Part shown: positions 44,561 through 53,328 of the stretch, one piece after another
Layout: each line of letters opens with the position of its first letter
How positions within the stretch are numbered: position 1 is the stretch's first letter
Source: Selenomonas sp963528755
Lineage (GTDB): Bacteria; Bacillota; Negativicutes; Selenomonadales; Selenomonadaceae
NCBI RefSeq assembly: GCF_963528755.1
Contig: NZ_CAURXA010000003.1
Location: 186,001-250,000, forward strand
Direction of reading: 5' to 3'
DNA length: 64,000 bases
Notes under the pieces: model-generated
Seen by the model: only the letters and a program-made list of their open reading frames with translations
Database searches by the model: none
What the model was told of the DNA's origin: nothing
Program-made: the position numbers and the translations under genes

Positions 44561-46393
44561 ATGAAGATCGGGAAAAAGCTCTGTGCCGCTATCCTCACCA
44601 GCCTCGTGGCCGCCGCGCCGCTTGCGCTGCCCCTTCCCCTTGCGGTGCAGGTCGAGGCGGCGGCACTCAACCCCGTGATGATCGGCATGTCCGCCATCGG
44701 CGGCTTCCTCGCCTACCAGGGCACGCTCAAGGAAATGCTCGCCATCGGCAACAACGTCGACTACCAGATCAGCGGACTCAAGCAGGACATGGAGGAAAAC
44801 GGCGAGGACAAGGACGCGCTTGACCGCGAGGTCGTCGACCGCGTGCTCGGCCAGATCACAGAGCACGGCGAATACGCGCTCTCTATCAACTCCCTGCCCT
44901 TCCTGTGGCGCGTGACCGCGGGCGACGCCTTCAATGCCGCCTGCTATCCGACCGACTACATCACGGTGAACCGCGGCCTCGTGCGTGCGCTGCATCACGA
45001 CGAGGACGAGCTCGCCGCTGTCCTCGGCCACGAGATGACGCACGGCCTTCGCCAGCACAGCGCGAAGAACTACGCCAAGGCCGTCGCCGAATCGTATGCG
45101 GGAATCGCCATCGGCTCGGCGGCGGACAACCTCGACTGGCAGAAGCTTAATGCCGTCGTCGGCTACGCCATCGCCAAGGACGTGACGCTGCCGAGCGAGC
45201 TTGAGGCGGACGAGGGAGGCTTCCACCTCATGACGACGGCGGGCTTCAACCCCGGCGGCGGCGCGGCTGCCATGGCACGCATGGCCTACTACCTGACATA
45301 CGAGACGCAGGACATCAGCGAGTACCAAGACCCCTTCGAGAATCCCAATGCACCGAACTACAACGACCATCCCGCCATGCAAGAGCGCGTCGAGCGCCTC
45401 GCCGCCATGATGACGAATTACGGCATGGGGCATGTAACCGTCGAAAACGGCACGGACGTCCTCATCGACGGCGAAAAACTCCTCTCAGCCGACTGGGATG
45501 CCGACTACAACAACACGACGGAGAACGCCTATCTCATCGCGGGCGGCATCGCCAAGGCCTTCCACGACCACGCTTCCTTCGACGGCTGGCACTTTTCCGC
45601 CGCGCCCGGCGCACGCATCTCCTACCTCGACGACAGCCGCGTCTACGAAAAGCTCAAAAAATTCGTCATGCGCAATCATGCGGAAGAGCGCCTCGAAGAA
45701 CTCGTGCGCAATGCCTATGCAAGCAGCAAGGACAAGGAAATGCGTGAAAAGGTCGCCGCCGAGGAAAAGAAGCGCACGGACGCGTGGCAGAAGATTCGCG
45801 AGAATGCGCTCAACGCCAAGGGCGACTACGTCAAGCAGCTGCGCTACAACGCCGACCGCTACAGCGACAACGGCATGGCGAAGGAAGCGCTCTTCCTCAT
45901 GGAGCGCGCCTTCGCCGCGAAAAATCCCGACAACGTCGCGGAGAACTACGCGATCCGCGGCAGAGCCAAGGCCGTCGCCGGCGACTACGAAGCCGCGCTC
46001 GCCGACTCCAATCATGCCATAGAACTTGACGCGACGAACATCTACAACTTCCTCAACCGCGCCGATGTCTATCGCATGATGGGCGAGCGTGAAAAAGCCC
46101 TCGCTGACCTCGAAAAATCGCAGGAGATCGACGCAAAGAATCCCTACATCTACAAGATGCGCGGCGAAATTTATAGCGAGATGGGCGAGAAGGAAGCAGC
46201 GCTCGCCGCCTACAAGGAATACTGGAAGCAAGCACCGAATGCAAGCGACATTCCCGATGAGTACATGCAGGAAGTCGATGCCGCAGCCTACGACAAGATC
46301 GTCAAGGAGCGCGAGAAGAAGGAACAGGAGAAAAAAGAGAAGGAAGCAGCAAAAAAAGACGCTTCTGAGAATAAAGTGGGCGAAAAGACTTAA
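44561..46393 (+). CDS. M48-family metallopeptidase with TPR repeats
   Basis: 610 residues. A signal peptide (about 1-34) predicts export. The zinc motif HEMTH is at 157-161, with the third-ligand region ELEAD at 213-217. Several TPR units occupy about 420-580, and the last 30 residues are a highly charged Lys/Glu tail. This resembles BepA/LoiP-like periplasmic proteases that act on outer-membrane proteins, a plausible role in a diderm with large autotransporters. GAGGAGG before ATG 44561 fixes the start. Confidence 0.9.
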   Translation: MKIGKKLCAAILTSLVAAAPLALPLPLAVQVEAAALNPVMIGMSAIGGFLAYQGTLKEMLAIGNNVDYQISGLKQDMEENGEDKDALDREVVDRVLGQITEHGEYALSINSLPFLWRVTAGDAFNAACYPTDYITVNRGLVRALHHDEDELAAVLGHEMTHGLRQHSAKNYAKAVAESYAGIAIGSAADNLDWQKLNAVVGYAIAKDVTLPSELEADEGGFHLMTTAGFNPGGGAAAMARMAYYLTYETQDISEYQDPFENPNAPNYNDHPAMQERVERLAAMMTNYGMGHVTVENGTDVLIDGEKLLSADWDADYNNTTENAYLIAGGIAKAFHDHASFDGWHFSAAPGARISYLDDSRVYEKLKKFVMRNHAEERLEELVRNAYASSKDKEMREKVAAEEKKRTDAWQKIRENALNAKGDYVKQLRYNADRYSDNGMAKEALFLMERAFAAKNPDNVAENYAIRGRAKAVAGDYEAALADSNHAIELDATNIYNFLNRADVYRMMGEREKALADLEKSQEIDAKNPYIYKMRGEIYSEMGEKEAALAAYKEYWKQAPNASDIPDEYMQEVDAAAYDKIVKEREKKEQEKKEKEAAKKDASENKVGEKT

Positions 46394-46483
46394 TTTTCTC
46401 CTTGAATTTTTCGATAAAGAAGAAAAGAAGCGTGCAAGCACTGTATTCATCCATTCTTCTCTATCGGAAAGGAGATGTAGAAA

Positions 46484-46702
46484 ATGGGCATATTGGCCGC
46501 TGTTCTCGTTATCTTACTTGCCATCCTCTTTCTCGACGACATGGAATTGACGGCGGTATCGCTCATCATCGCCATTCCTCTCGCCGTGACGTATCAACTG
46601 ACGGATTCTGCCGTTTTGGCCGCCTTCACGACCTTCGGCATCCTCATGCTCTTGGGACTGCTCTACCGCTACCGCGCCGTAGCCCTGCAAATGCGCAAAT
46701 AG
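46484..46702 (+). CDS. Small membrane protein of unknown function
   Basis: 72 residues with two hydrophobic helices (about 2-18 and 25-62, the latter possibly split) and a basic C-terminus. GGAGAT precedes ATG 46484. It follows the M48 gene by 90 bp and is probably expressed with it. No family recognised. Confidence 0.7.
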   Translation: MGILAAVLVILLAILFLDDMELTAVSLIIAIPLAVTYQLTDSAVLAAFTTFGILMLLGLLYRYRAVALQMRK

Positions 46703-46720
46703 ATCGACCTTGTTCTCGAA

Positions 46721-46760
46721 GCCCTGCCGGATCCGCCGCATCCGGCAGGGCTTTCCTTTG
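46721..46760 (+). terminator. Terminator after the small membrane protein
   Basis: GCCCTGCCGGAT / ATCCGGCAGGGC perfect 12-bp stem with a 7-nt loop, followed by TTTCCTTT. Confidence 0.9.
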
Positions 46761-46849
46761 GCAGGAGCAGTTCTTGAAACAGCGCATTCTTGAAGATTAG
46801 AAGATTCTTTTTTCCGATTTTCGATTTATTTCGTGCAATTCTGTCGACA

Positions 46850-47046
46850 ATGTGGTATACTATGTTTGCGGCAAGTAGACAATCAAGATCTACACGCCTA
46901 TTCTGCCGTGTTTCACCAAACACGGGGGAGGTAGGCCAGCCACTGATTCTCTCCCCGTGTTTATTTGATTTACGGGGACGGAAACATCGTCAACGAAATA
47001 CAGAAAGCCGCGCAGGCGTCATCCAAGGCTTGCGCGGCTTTTTTTG
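46850..47046 (+). ncRNA. Candidate structured RNA with its own promoter and terminator
   Basis: No convincing reading frame in about 200 bp. An extended -10 (GGTATACT) near 46855, a CCGTGTTT/AAACACGG hairpin at about 46905-46925, a second GGGGGAG...CTCTCCCC pairing, and a final strong terminator (AAGCCGCGC...GCGCGGCTTTTTTT, 47009-47046) suggest a short independent transcript between the housekeeping genes and the cas operon. Function unknown. Confidence 0.45.
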
Positions 47047-47063
47047 TATATATTGCATAGAAA

Positions 47064-47106
47064 AAGCTACCGCACACGATTCAATGTGCGGCAGCCCTTT
47101 TCTTGT
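47064..47106 (-). terminator. Terminator of the cas operon
   Basis: On the minus strand GGGCTGCCGCACA pairs with TGTGCGGTAGCTTT, followed by TTCTATG. It sits immediately after the last cas gene stop at 47107. Confidence 0.85.
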
Positions 47107-49158
47107 TCAGCGTGCGAAGTCGCGTGCGCTCTTCAAGATCACACGCTCCTTGAAGCGCGTGTCGCCGAGGGGCATCATCGCGGTCTTCTCCTGCCACTTG
47201 GGAAGATTCGTCTTGTTCCAGTCGAGCAGGCAGCGAAGCTCCTTCAGACCTTTCTCGAAGGCGGTTTTTCCCTCTCCCAGGTGCTCTTCGCGCCACCGGC
47301 GGAAGGCGGCGAGGCATTCTTCGCCCGTGCTCTCTTCGAGGCTTTCGCGCCATGTGCCGTCCTCGAAGAGTCCCGCGAACTGTTTCTCCGTGTCTTCGAG
47401 CAGGAGCCGCGCCTTGAGGCGCACCGAGCCGAGGCCGAGGGATTTTCCCTGCCCGAGCTTGAAGCATATATCCTCGCCCGATTCGCCGAGGGAGAAGACT
47501 TCGAGCAGAGCGCCGAGTTCTTCGGGGCGCAGGTTCTTGAAGCGGATAGAGCTGGAAAAATGTGCGCCGGCGGCGATGGGGCGGATTTCCTGCGTGCCCT
47601 TGACGACCTTGTCACGCTCGGGGTCGAGACGCCACGAGTCGGCGCTCGCCTTCTGATGCCAGTAGAGCTTGTAGCCGCGGATCGGCGCCGCACTGTCCCA
47701 GTGCTGCGGTTCTTTTCCCGTCTGCTTCAAGTAGAGCTGGAAGGAGGTGGGATTCGGCGTCATCAGCGAATGGGAACGCGACGGCGCGAGCTGCTTGGCC
47801 GTGCCTTGGAGCACGGCGTCTTCGAAGATGACGCGCCCCGCCCAAAGAGCCTTGCAGCCGAAGATGGCGTCGGCGAAGTCGATCGTATCCTTTTGAAGCG
47901 CAGCAGGCACATGGTCGGCGATGGACTTCTCATAAGGGATGCGGTAGTAGCGTCCGTGACCGAAGTGCTGCACGACGCCGTCTTCCGCCATGTAGAAGCA
48001 CGGGGCGCAGAAGTCGACGTCTTTGCTGTTTGCAAATCTTTGAGCGCGTCCACCCGTGAGTGCTCGTGGTTTTTCGTTGGAACGCGCTGTTTGCAGCAAA
48101 TTGAAACGTCCGCGACTCTTGTCTTCGCGGTATCCTTTGAGGACGTTTTCGGGTACGGGCAGACGGTGTTCTGGCTTCCAATCAGCATTTTGGATGCGAT
48201 AATAAACCCTTTTTATCTTCGGGGACTTCCCCGTGATGACATCGGCACTGTGTTCCTTTTCATCCCAATCAATCCGAGCCTTTACCCGCGGATCATCGGA
48301 CGGTATCGACATTCCTTTCTTGTCGGCGGGGCACACGTAGTATTTGCCGCGCACTCGGATGAGGAAGCCCGCATTCGCCTTGGAGACGGGACGGGTGACT
48401 TCCTCTTCGCCGCCATCTTCGGTCTTCTTCTTGACGGTGATATTCTCCACCATGCGCTCCTCGTAGTAATCGGCAAGGTTGCTTCCTTGCTCGACAATGG
48501 CACGGAAGTACAGGTGACGCTCGGTGAATTCCGCACCCGGACGCATCGCGCCGCCCGATACCATGCGCACCATGTGTTTGATGAAGCCGCGCAGCGTGCT
48601 GCCCGGCACGATCGGCTCGCCCGTCGGCGAGAAGAATTCATTCGTATCGCCGCTGCTGCCGCTGCCGATGAAGAGCGGGGTCAGCGTCTCAAGGGAAAGT
48701 TCGATGCGTCCGCTCTTCGCGCCGTCCTCGCATACATATTTGCGGTAGAGGCGAAGGCGCTCCTTCTCCTCCATCTTGTGCCAGTCGAGTCCCTGGTCGA
48801 GCGGCGCGGGCACGATGGCTTCGGGCAGCGACACGAAGTTGTAGGGTGCGCTCGCAGGCTCCGTCGTCTTGGGGCGCGGCGAAACACTGCCGCTCTGTCC
48901 GCCATAGCCGCCATAGCCGCTGCGCCCGCCATAGCCGCCCTGCTGGCCATAGTTGCCCTGTCCGCGAGAGCCGCCGCTCCGGTTTCCGCGTCCGCCGCCA
49001 TAGCCGCCGCTTCTTTCGCCGCCGCGTCTCGGGCGGCGGCTTTCCGCCTTCGCATACTTCTCATAGGCGGCGTCCCAGTCCTTCGGTTTCTCTTTTTCCT
49101 CGGGCAATTCCAATTTGTATCTTTTCGCAGCTTCTGCCCACGGATTGTCATTGGCCAT
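47107..49158 (-). CDS. RAMP-superfamily CRISPR protein (TIGR03986-like)
   Basis: 683 residues. Residues about 30-95 form a Gly/Arg/Tyr-rich low-complexity segment (GGYGG, RGG-like), as in RNA-binding proteins. From about 135 a RAMP domain begins (IELSLETLTPLFIGSG and GSTLRGFIKHMVRMV). A second RAMP-like portion near the C-terminus has the Gly-rich loop FKLGQGKSLGLGSVRLKA. This matches the family found with type III effector complexes. GGAGGAGGG precedes ATG 49158, and the gene lies 2 bp after csx19. It is the last gene of the operon. Confidence 0.85.
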   Translation of the reverse strand: MANDNPWAEAAKRYKLELPEEKEKPKDWDAAYEKYAKAESRRPRRGGERSGGYGGGRGNRSGGSRGQGNYGQQGGYGGRSGYGGYGGQSGSVSPRPKTTEPASAPYNFVSLPEAIVPAPLDQGLDWHKMEEKERLRLYRKYVCEDGAKSGRIELSLETLTPLFIGSGSSGDTNEFFSPTGEPIVPGSTLRGFIKHMVRMVSGGAMRPGAEFTERHLYFRAIVEQGSNLADYYEERMVENITVKKKTEDGGEEEVTRPVSKANAGFLIRVRGKYYVCPADKKGMSIPSDDPRVKARIDWDEKEHSADVITGKSPKIKRVYYRIQNADWKPEHRLPVPENVLKGYREDKSRGRFNLLQTARSNEKPRALTGGRAQRFANSKDVDFCAPCFYMAEDGVVQHFGHGRYYRIPYEKSIADHVPAALQKDTIDFADAIFGCKALWAGRVIFEDAVLQGTAKQLAPSRSHSLMTPNPTSFQLYLKQTGKEPQHWDSAAPIRGYKLYWHQKASADSWRLDPERDKVVKGTQEIRPIAAGAHFSSSIRFKNLRPEELGALLEVFSLGESGEDICFKLGQGKSLGLGSVRLKARLLLEDTEKQFAGLFEDGTWRESLEESTGEECLAAFRRWREEHLGEGKTAFEKGLKELRCLLDWNKTNLPKWQEKTAMMPLGDTRFKERVILKSARDFAR

Positions 49159-49160
49159 CG

Positions 49161-49724
49161 TTATCCCTCCTCCAGCGGCACGACCGCCTTGTAGCGCATA
49201 TCCTCGTAGCCCGCCTGCTGCGTCTCGGGGTCGTAGCCGATATAGCAGCGCGTGACGAGAGCGAAGCGCTTGGCCTCTTCTTCGGCGGGAACGGTCAGAG
49301 AGAGGCCGCGCCCCGCATCGGCGAGCGTCACATAGCCGCCCGCGCACGCCGTGCGCTCGCCCCAGAGCGGCGCGGCGCTGTCGACGGCTTCCGTGCCTTC
49401 GCCGTCCTTGTCAAAGATGTAGCGGCCGCGGAACTTGCCGCGCTTTTTCACAAGATGCAGTTCCTCCGTCTCGTTGAAGGCGCGCATTTCCCCGATGAGC
49501 GAGGCGTCGAGTGCGCCGTCGTCGGCGAGATGGATCGCGTCCGCCTGCCAACGCCCCCAGACGATGCGGTGAAATTGCCAGACGATGAGAAGCGCGTCTT
49601 CCTTCATGTGCGTTCTGAGCGCTTCTTCGAGCGCCTGCTCGGAAAGGTCGACGCAAAGTCCCGCCGTCTTTTCGGAGGAGAGGCCGACGATCTTGAGCGG
49701 AGCGCTGAAATCCGTGTTCTTCAT
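49161..49724 (-). CDS. csx19: Csx19-type CRISPR protein (TIGR03984-like)
   Basis: 187 residues. Family recognised from overall pattern (LIVWQFHRIVWGRW near the middle; KFRGRYIFDKDGEGTEAVDS; a C-terminal YIGYDPETQQAGYEDMRY). It occurs in type III-D loci and may be a small-subunit equivalent. The start overlaps the stop of the upstream Cas7-Cas7 gene by 4 bp (ATGA), so translation is coupled. Confidence 0.75.
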   Translation of the reverse strand: MKNTDFSAPLKIVGLSSEKTAGLCVDLSEQALEEALRTHMKEDALLIVWQFHRIVWGRWQADAIHLADDGALDASLIGEMRAFNETEELHLVKKRGKFRGRYIFDKDGEGTEAVDSAAPLWGERTACAGGYVTLADAGRGLSLTVPAEEEAKRFALVTRCYIGYDPETQQAGYEDMRYKAVVPLEEG

Positions 49725-51088
49725 GCTTCTTTCGCCTCCTCTTCCATGTCGCGCAGAGCTTTGGCGAAGGCTTCGAGCTTTTCTGCAGCTGCTTTTTCCA
49801 CCGCGCCCGCCGCGCCGATTTCAAGGACTTCATCATCGAACGAGACGGTCGCTGCTACGCCTTCCAAGAGTCCGCGCCCGACGGAGCTTTCGCCGCCGAG
49901 GGGGATCGCGCCCTGCCAGAGGTCGCGCAGCAGGTAGAGGGCGAGTCCCGCCTCCCACGGCGCATAGTTCTCGATTTCGTAGTGCAGACGGAGCGTCGCC
50001 TCGCCCGGCTTCTCCTGCCAGACAGGTTCATCGGTGAAGAGGACGCTGTCGACCGTGCCGCCCGTGAAGCAGTCGAGGCGGTTTCGCGCGTGCGCTTGAG
50101 GCTTGACGCCCTTTCGGAAGTAGGCCTCGTCGACGAGGAAGCGGCTCTTCTGCCGCCGCGCGTCCGTGCTGCAGCCCATGAGGCTGTCGAGCGCGGCTGC
50201 GGGTTTCTTGAGAATCGTCAGGATTTCGAGGGCGCGGTGGCGAAGAGCGCCCTTGATGCTCGTGCCCGGAATGAGGAAATCCGCGCCGCTCTTCTTCTGC
50301 TGCGACTTGATCTTGCGGTCTGCCGCTTTTTCATCGACGTCGTTCTCGCGCACGATGAGCGAGCGGCGGATGGCGAAGGCGGCGTCGACGGAGAATATGC
50401 CCGCACGCTTTTTTCCCGCCGCCTTGCTGCCGTGAGTGATGCATTTGGCGTCCTTGCGGAAGAGCCAGCGGCGCACGTCGTCGAAGTCGCTGAAATCGTA
50501 GGTGGAAATGCGGACGTCCGCCGCCGAGACCTTGCCGAATCCCTTGGCGGTCAGCGCACCGAGGCGCACGCCTGCAGCGAGGCGGTCGGCGAGCGTCTGC
50601 ACCGCTTCTTCCAGCCCCTTTTCCGCATGGGCGCGGCGCACTGTGACGGTCATGCGCAGCCGGCCTTTCGCGCCGCGCTCGACGGCTTCGTAGTTGTACT
50701 TGCGCCCTGCAACACTCGTGCGTGCGAAGTCCGCGATTCCCACGCCGTCGCGCACGACGATGGCGGCGTCTTCGAGGAGCACATCCTCGACGTCGATGGC
50801 GCTCTGTGCGCCGCCTGCCTTCTCGCCGCGCTCTGCCGAGCCGAAGAGGAGCGCCGCATCCTCATCTGCGAGCAGCGTGCGCAGCACGCCCGCGAGCGAT
50901 GTGCCGGGAATGAAGGGGCGTTCCTTTTTATCTTTCAAAACCTGCATATCGGTTTCCTGCCGGGCCTCGCGAGCCGTCAGCCCCGTGCCGATGAGCAGCG
51001 GGGAGTCGAGCAAGAGCGTGCCTTCGAGGAGGATCTTCTTCGTGACGCACGCCATCTGACCGTTTGTTGAAACGCTTGCCTCTGCCAT
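49721..51088 (-). CDS. Fused double-RAMP (Cas7-Cas7, Csm3-like) protein
   Basis: 455 residues with two RAMP modules. The first (about 17-215) starts EGTLLLDSPLLIGTG, has IPGTSLAGVLRTLL and the Gly-rich loop GALTAKGFGKV. The second (about 235-430) has IPGTSIKGALRHRAL and the Gly-rich loop GGESSVGRGLLEG. Such Cas7 units form the crRNA-binding backbone and carry target-RNA cleavage sites; candidate catalytic Asp residues were not assigned. The start overlaps the csx10 stop (TGATG). Confidence 0.88.
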   Translation of the reverse strand: MAEASVSTNGQMACVTKKILLEGTLLLDSPLLIGTGLTAREARQETDMQVLKDKKERPFIPGTSLAGVLRTLLADEDAALLFGSAERGEKAGGAQSAIDVEDVLLEDAAIVVRDGVGIADFARTSVAGRKYNYEAVERGAKGRLRMTVTVRRAHAEKGLEEAVQTLADRLAAGVRLGALTAKGFGKVSAADVRISTYDFSDFDDVRRWLFRKDAKCITHGSKAAGKKRAGIFSVDAAFAIRRSLIVRENDVDEKAADRKIKSQQKKSGADFLIPGTSIKGALRHRALEILTILKKPAAALDSLMGCSTDARRQKSRFLVDEAYFRKGVKPQAHARNRLDCFTGGTVDSVLFTDEPVWQEKPGEATLRLHYEIENYAPWEAGLALYLLRDLWQGAIPLGGESSVGRGLLEGVAATVSFDDEVLEIGAAGAVEKAAAEKLEAFAKALRDMEEEAKEA

Positions 51089-52665
51089 CAGTCAGCCGCC
51101 TCCTTTCGCTGCTGCACGGCTCTCTTTCGCGCGTGGCGGAAGAACCAGAGCCAGTAATCGTAGAAGATTTCCCCGTCGTCTTTCAGCGCGGGACGCGAAA
51201 AGCCTGCATCTTCGGCAAGCTCTTGCGGCACTTCCGCCGAAAGGTCGAGCGAAGCGTAGGGCGAAAGTTCAGGACGCTCGCCTCGGAGGATGTCGCGCAG
51301 CTCCGCCGCGCCGAGCTTCACGCCTTCGAGATGGCGAGCGAGCGGCGTGCGCTTTGCGCCGACCTCGGCGGCGAACTTCGCGCGAAAGCGTGCCGGCGCG
51401 CCTTCGAGGTCTTCGCGCGGCCCGAGCATTGTCTCAAGGCGCGCGAAAGCGTGGGTCATGCCCGCGAGCCTTCCCGTGAGGGAAGCGGCGTCCTTGTACG
51501 CCGCGAGGCGAACGCTTTGGGCGATGCGCCGGCGCAGGACGGCGCGGACGATGGCGCGCGCGCGTTCGCTCCGGACGGTGCGCCGCGCGGGCCTTTCCTG
51601 CGTCGCTTCAAAGAGCGTCGGCGCATCGACCGTCCACAGGGCGAGCCTGCCGAAGCCCTCCTCCGTGCGAGAGCCTGCGCCCTCGGCGAGGAGCGCGGCG
51701 AGAGCCGCCGCATCGCGGCTCGTCCACGGCGAAGCCTTCTTTAGCTCGAAGATGGAGCCTGCGGCAAGGCCGAACTGCGTGGGACGGCGCATGTTCCATA
51801 CGCCGATGAAGTTCGACGCCGAGGCGGCAGCCGCGAAGATGCGCCCGAGGGAGAAGTCGTCGGATTCGGCGCTCTCTTTGAGCGGCGCAAGAAATTCCGC
51901 TTCGAGCGTCTCGCGTGCGTTCCTGGACAGTGCAGCATCCGAGAGGAGCGGCGCCGCGAGGCGCAGGCGCAGAGTGCTCGAAAGGAGCGATTGGGCAGGG
52001 GGTTCGAGTACTGCAGGCGCGGCGAGCGTGACGCGGCACAGCCCGTACTGCGTGGAGCGCGATTTGCCGATCTGGCTGAGGAAAGCGCCGTCCTCGCAGT
52101 CGATGCTCGTCAAGAGCTCTTGAATGTCCGCCGCTTCGCCGATGATTTCGCCGCAGAACGCCTGCCCCGGAAGCAGCGACTCGTAGCTGTAGATGCCGCC
52201 CTCCGTGCTCTTGCCTGCGAGGCGTTCGCCATCCTCGTTGCGGCTCATGTGGAGCGAGATGTTCTTCTTCGTCTCCACGCGCTCGATCGCCGCGCCGCGC
52301 ACGACGCCGCAGCCCTTGAGCGGCTTGTAGCCCGGGGGCGACTTGCCCTCCGATGCCGAGAGGTCGATGAGGTCAGAGGAGAGCTTGTCCTTCTGCAGCG
52401 AAAACGGCAGACGCATGGCGCTTTCGCCGTCCTTCGACGGATAGGCGGCGGCGAACTTCAGCGCCCCCGTGAAAAGGCGGCGAAAGCCTTCGGACTCGTG
52501 GGCGCCTCTGCCGAGGTTCTGCGCCTCAATGAAGCGTGCGGCGATCATGCCGCGCACGATCGAGCCGCTGATGGCATCGCCCGATTCCGTCAGGATCGCG
52601 CCCTGGCTGCCCGCCGTGAGGACGAGCGGCGAAAGCGCCTCGATCGTCAAGGGGATTTTCCGCAT
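51088..52665 (-). CDS. csx10: Csx10 RAMP protein of type III-D
   Basis: 525 residues. The N-terminal RAMP strand pattern is PLTIEALSPLVLTAGSQG, with GSIVRGMIAARF next. A central segment has Cas5-like character (GQAFCGEIIG; FLSQIGKSRSTQYGLCRV), and there is a large helical C-terminal part. Size and arrangement fit Csx10, which caps the crRNA 5' end in III-D complexes. ATG 52665 is preferred over the in-frame TTG at 52674 that overlaps the previous stop. Confidence 0.85.
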   Translation of the reverse strand: MRKIPLTIEALSPLVLTAGSQGAILTESGDAISGSIVRGMIAARFIEAQNLGRGAHESEGFRRLFTGALKFAAAYPSKDGESAMRLPFSLQKDKLSSDLIDLSASEGKSPPGYKPLKGCGVVRGAAIERVETKKNISLHMSRNEDGERLAGKSTEGGIYSYESLLPGQAFCGEIIGEAADIQELLTSIDCEDGAFLSQIGKSRSTQYGLCRVTLAAPAVLEPPAQSLLSSTLRLRLAAPLLSDAALSRNARETLEAEFLAPLKESAESDDFSLGRIFAAAASASNFIGVWNMRRPTQFGLAAGSIFELKKASPWTSRDAAALAALLAEGAGSRTEEGFGRLALWTVDAPTLFEATQERPARRTVRSERARAIVRAVLRRRIAQSVRLAAYKDAASLTGRLAGMTHAFARLETMLGPREDLEGAPARFRAKFAAEVGAKRTPLARHLEGVKLGAAELRDILRGERPELSPYASLDLSAEVPQELAEDAGFSRPALKDDGEIFYDYWLWFFRHARKRAVQQRKEAAD

Positions 52666-52674
52666 CTCTTTCAA

Positions 52675-53328
52675 TTAGCCCACATCCTTTCCGAGCGCCG
52701 CCAAGAGAAGCTCCTCGCCGCCCGAAAGCGTGCAGCGGATCTTGCCGAAGCCGCGGTTGCGCTTGAGTCCCGCCGTGCGCAGGTTGGCGCAGGCGAGCGC
52801 GAGCGCTTCGGCGTGGCGCGTCTCGCCGCCCGTCAGCGTGATCTCGCCGCAGAAGACGAGATCGTCGGCGAGCGCGGCCTGCATGTTGTGCAGCGAATTG
52901 TCGCGAGCCGTGCCGCTCTCCTTGTCGATCTCCGTCTGGAAGCGCACGGCAGTGTACTCTTCGAGGACGTCGAGCGGCGAGAGCGCCGCCTCGTAGCGTG
53001 CCATCAAATAGGCGAGATCCGCGCTCAGTTCCTCGTAGCCCTCGGGATGAAGGTCGTGCAGCGAGAGGCGCACGAGAGAGTCTTGACCTTCGACGTGGCG
53101 GAAAAGCTCCGCGACCGTCCGGCGCGTGAGAAAACCGCGTCCCGAAAGCTCCGCCATCTCCGCGACCTCGACGGCGCTCTCATAGAGAAGCCCGCGAAGC
53201 CGCTTGGCCGGGAAGAGCGGAATGCCGTACTTGTCGTGCACGATGGCGGAGTCGAGCGTCACGTCCGCCTTGCCCGAGGTCAGTGCGAGCGGCGAGAGCG
53301 CTTCGATGCGCAGGGTGTAGCGAGCCAT
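52675..53328 (-). CDS. RAMP protein (single Cas7/Csm3-like)
   Basis: 217 residues. Typical RAMP start YTLRIEALSPLALTSGKAD, then LFPAKRLRGLLYESAVEVAE and the C-terminal Gly-rich loop GLKRNRGFGKI. The start is ATG 53328 or the adjacent ATG 53331, both after AGGAGG and overlapping the cas10 stop. It is the second gene of the operon. Confidence 0.85.
   Translation of the reverse strand: MARYTLRIEALSPLALTSGKADVTLDSAIVHDKYGIPLFPAKRLRGLLYESAVEVAEMAELSGRGFLTRRTVAELFRHVEGQDSLVRLSLHDLHPEGYEELSADLAYLMARYEAALSPLDVLEEYTAVRFQTEIDKESGTARDNSLHNMQAALADDLVFCGEITLTGGETRHAEALALACANLRTAGLKRNRGFGKIRCTLSGGEELLLAALGKDVG

Noticed and set aside
46790..47656. 288-codon plus-strand ORF
   Set aside because: Runs through two terminators and the 3' end of the minus-strand RAMP gene; composition is not protein-like.
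47044..49194. 716-codon plus-strand open frame opposite the cas operon
   Set aside because: Shadow of the RAMP gene; composition is His/Arg/Ala-rich with no recognisable domain, whereas the minus strand encodes clear RAMP motifs.
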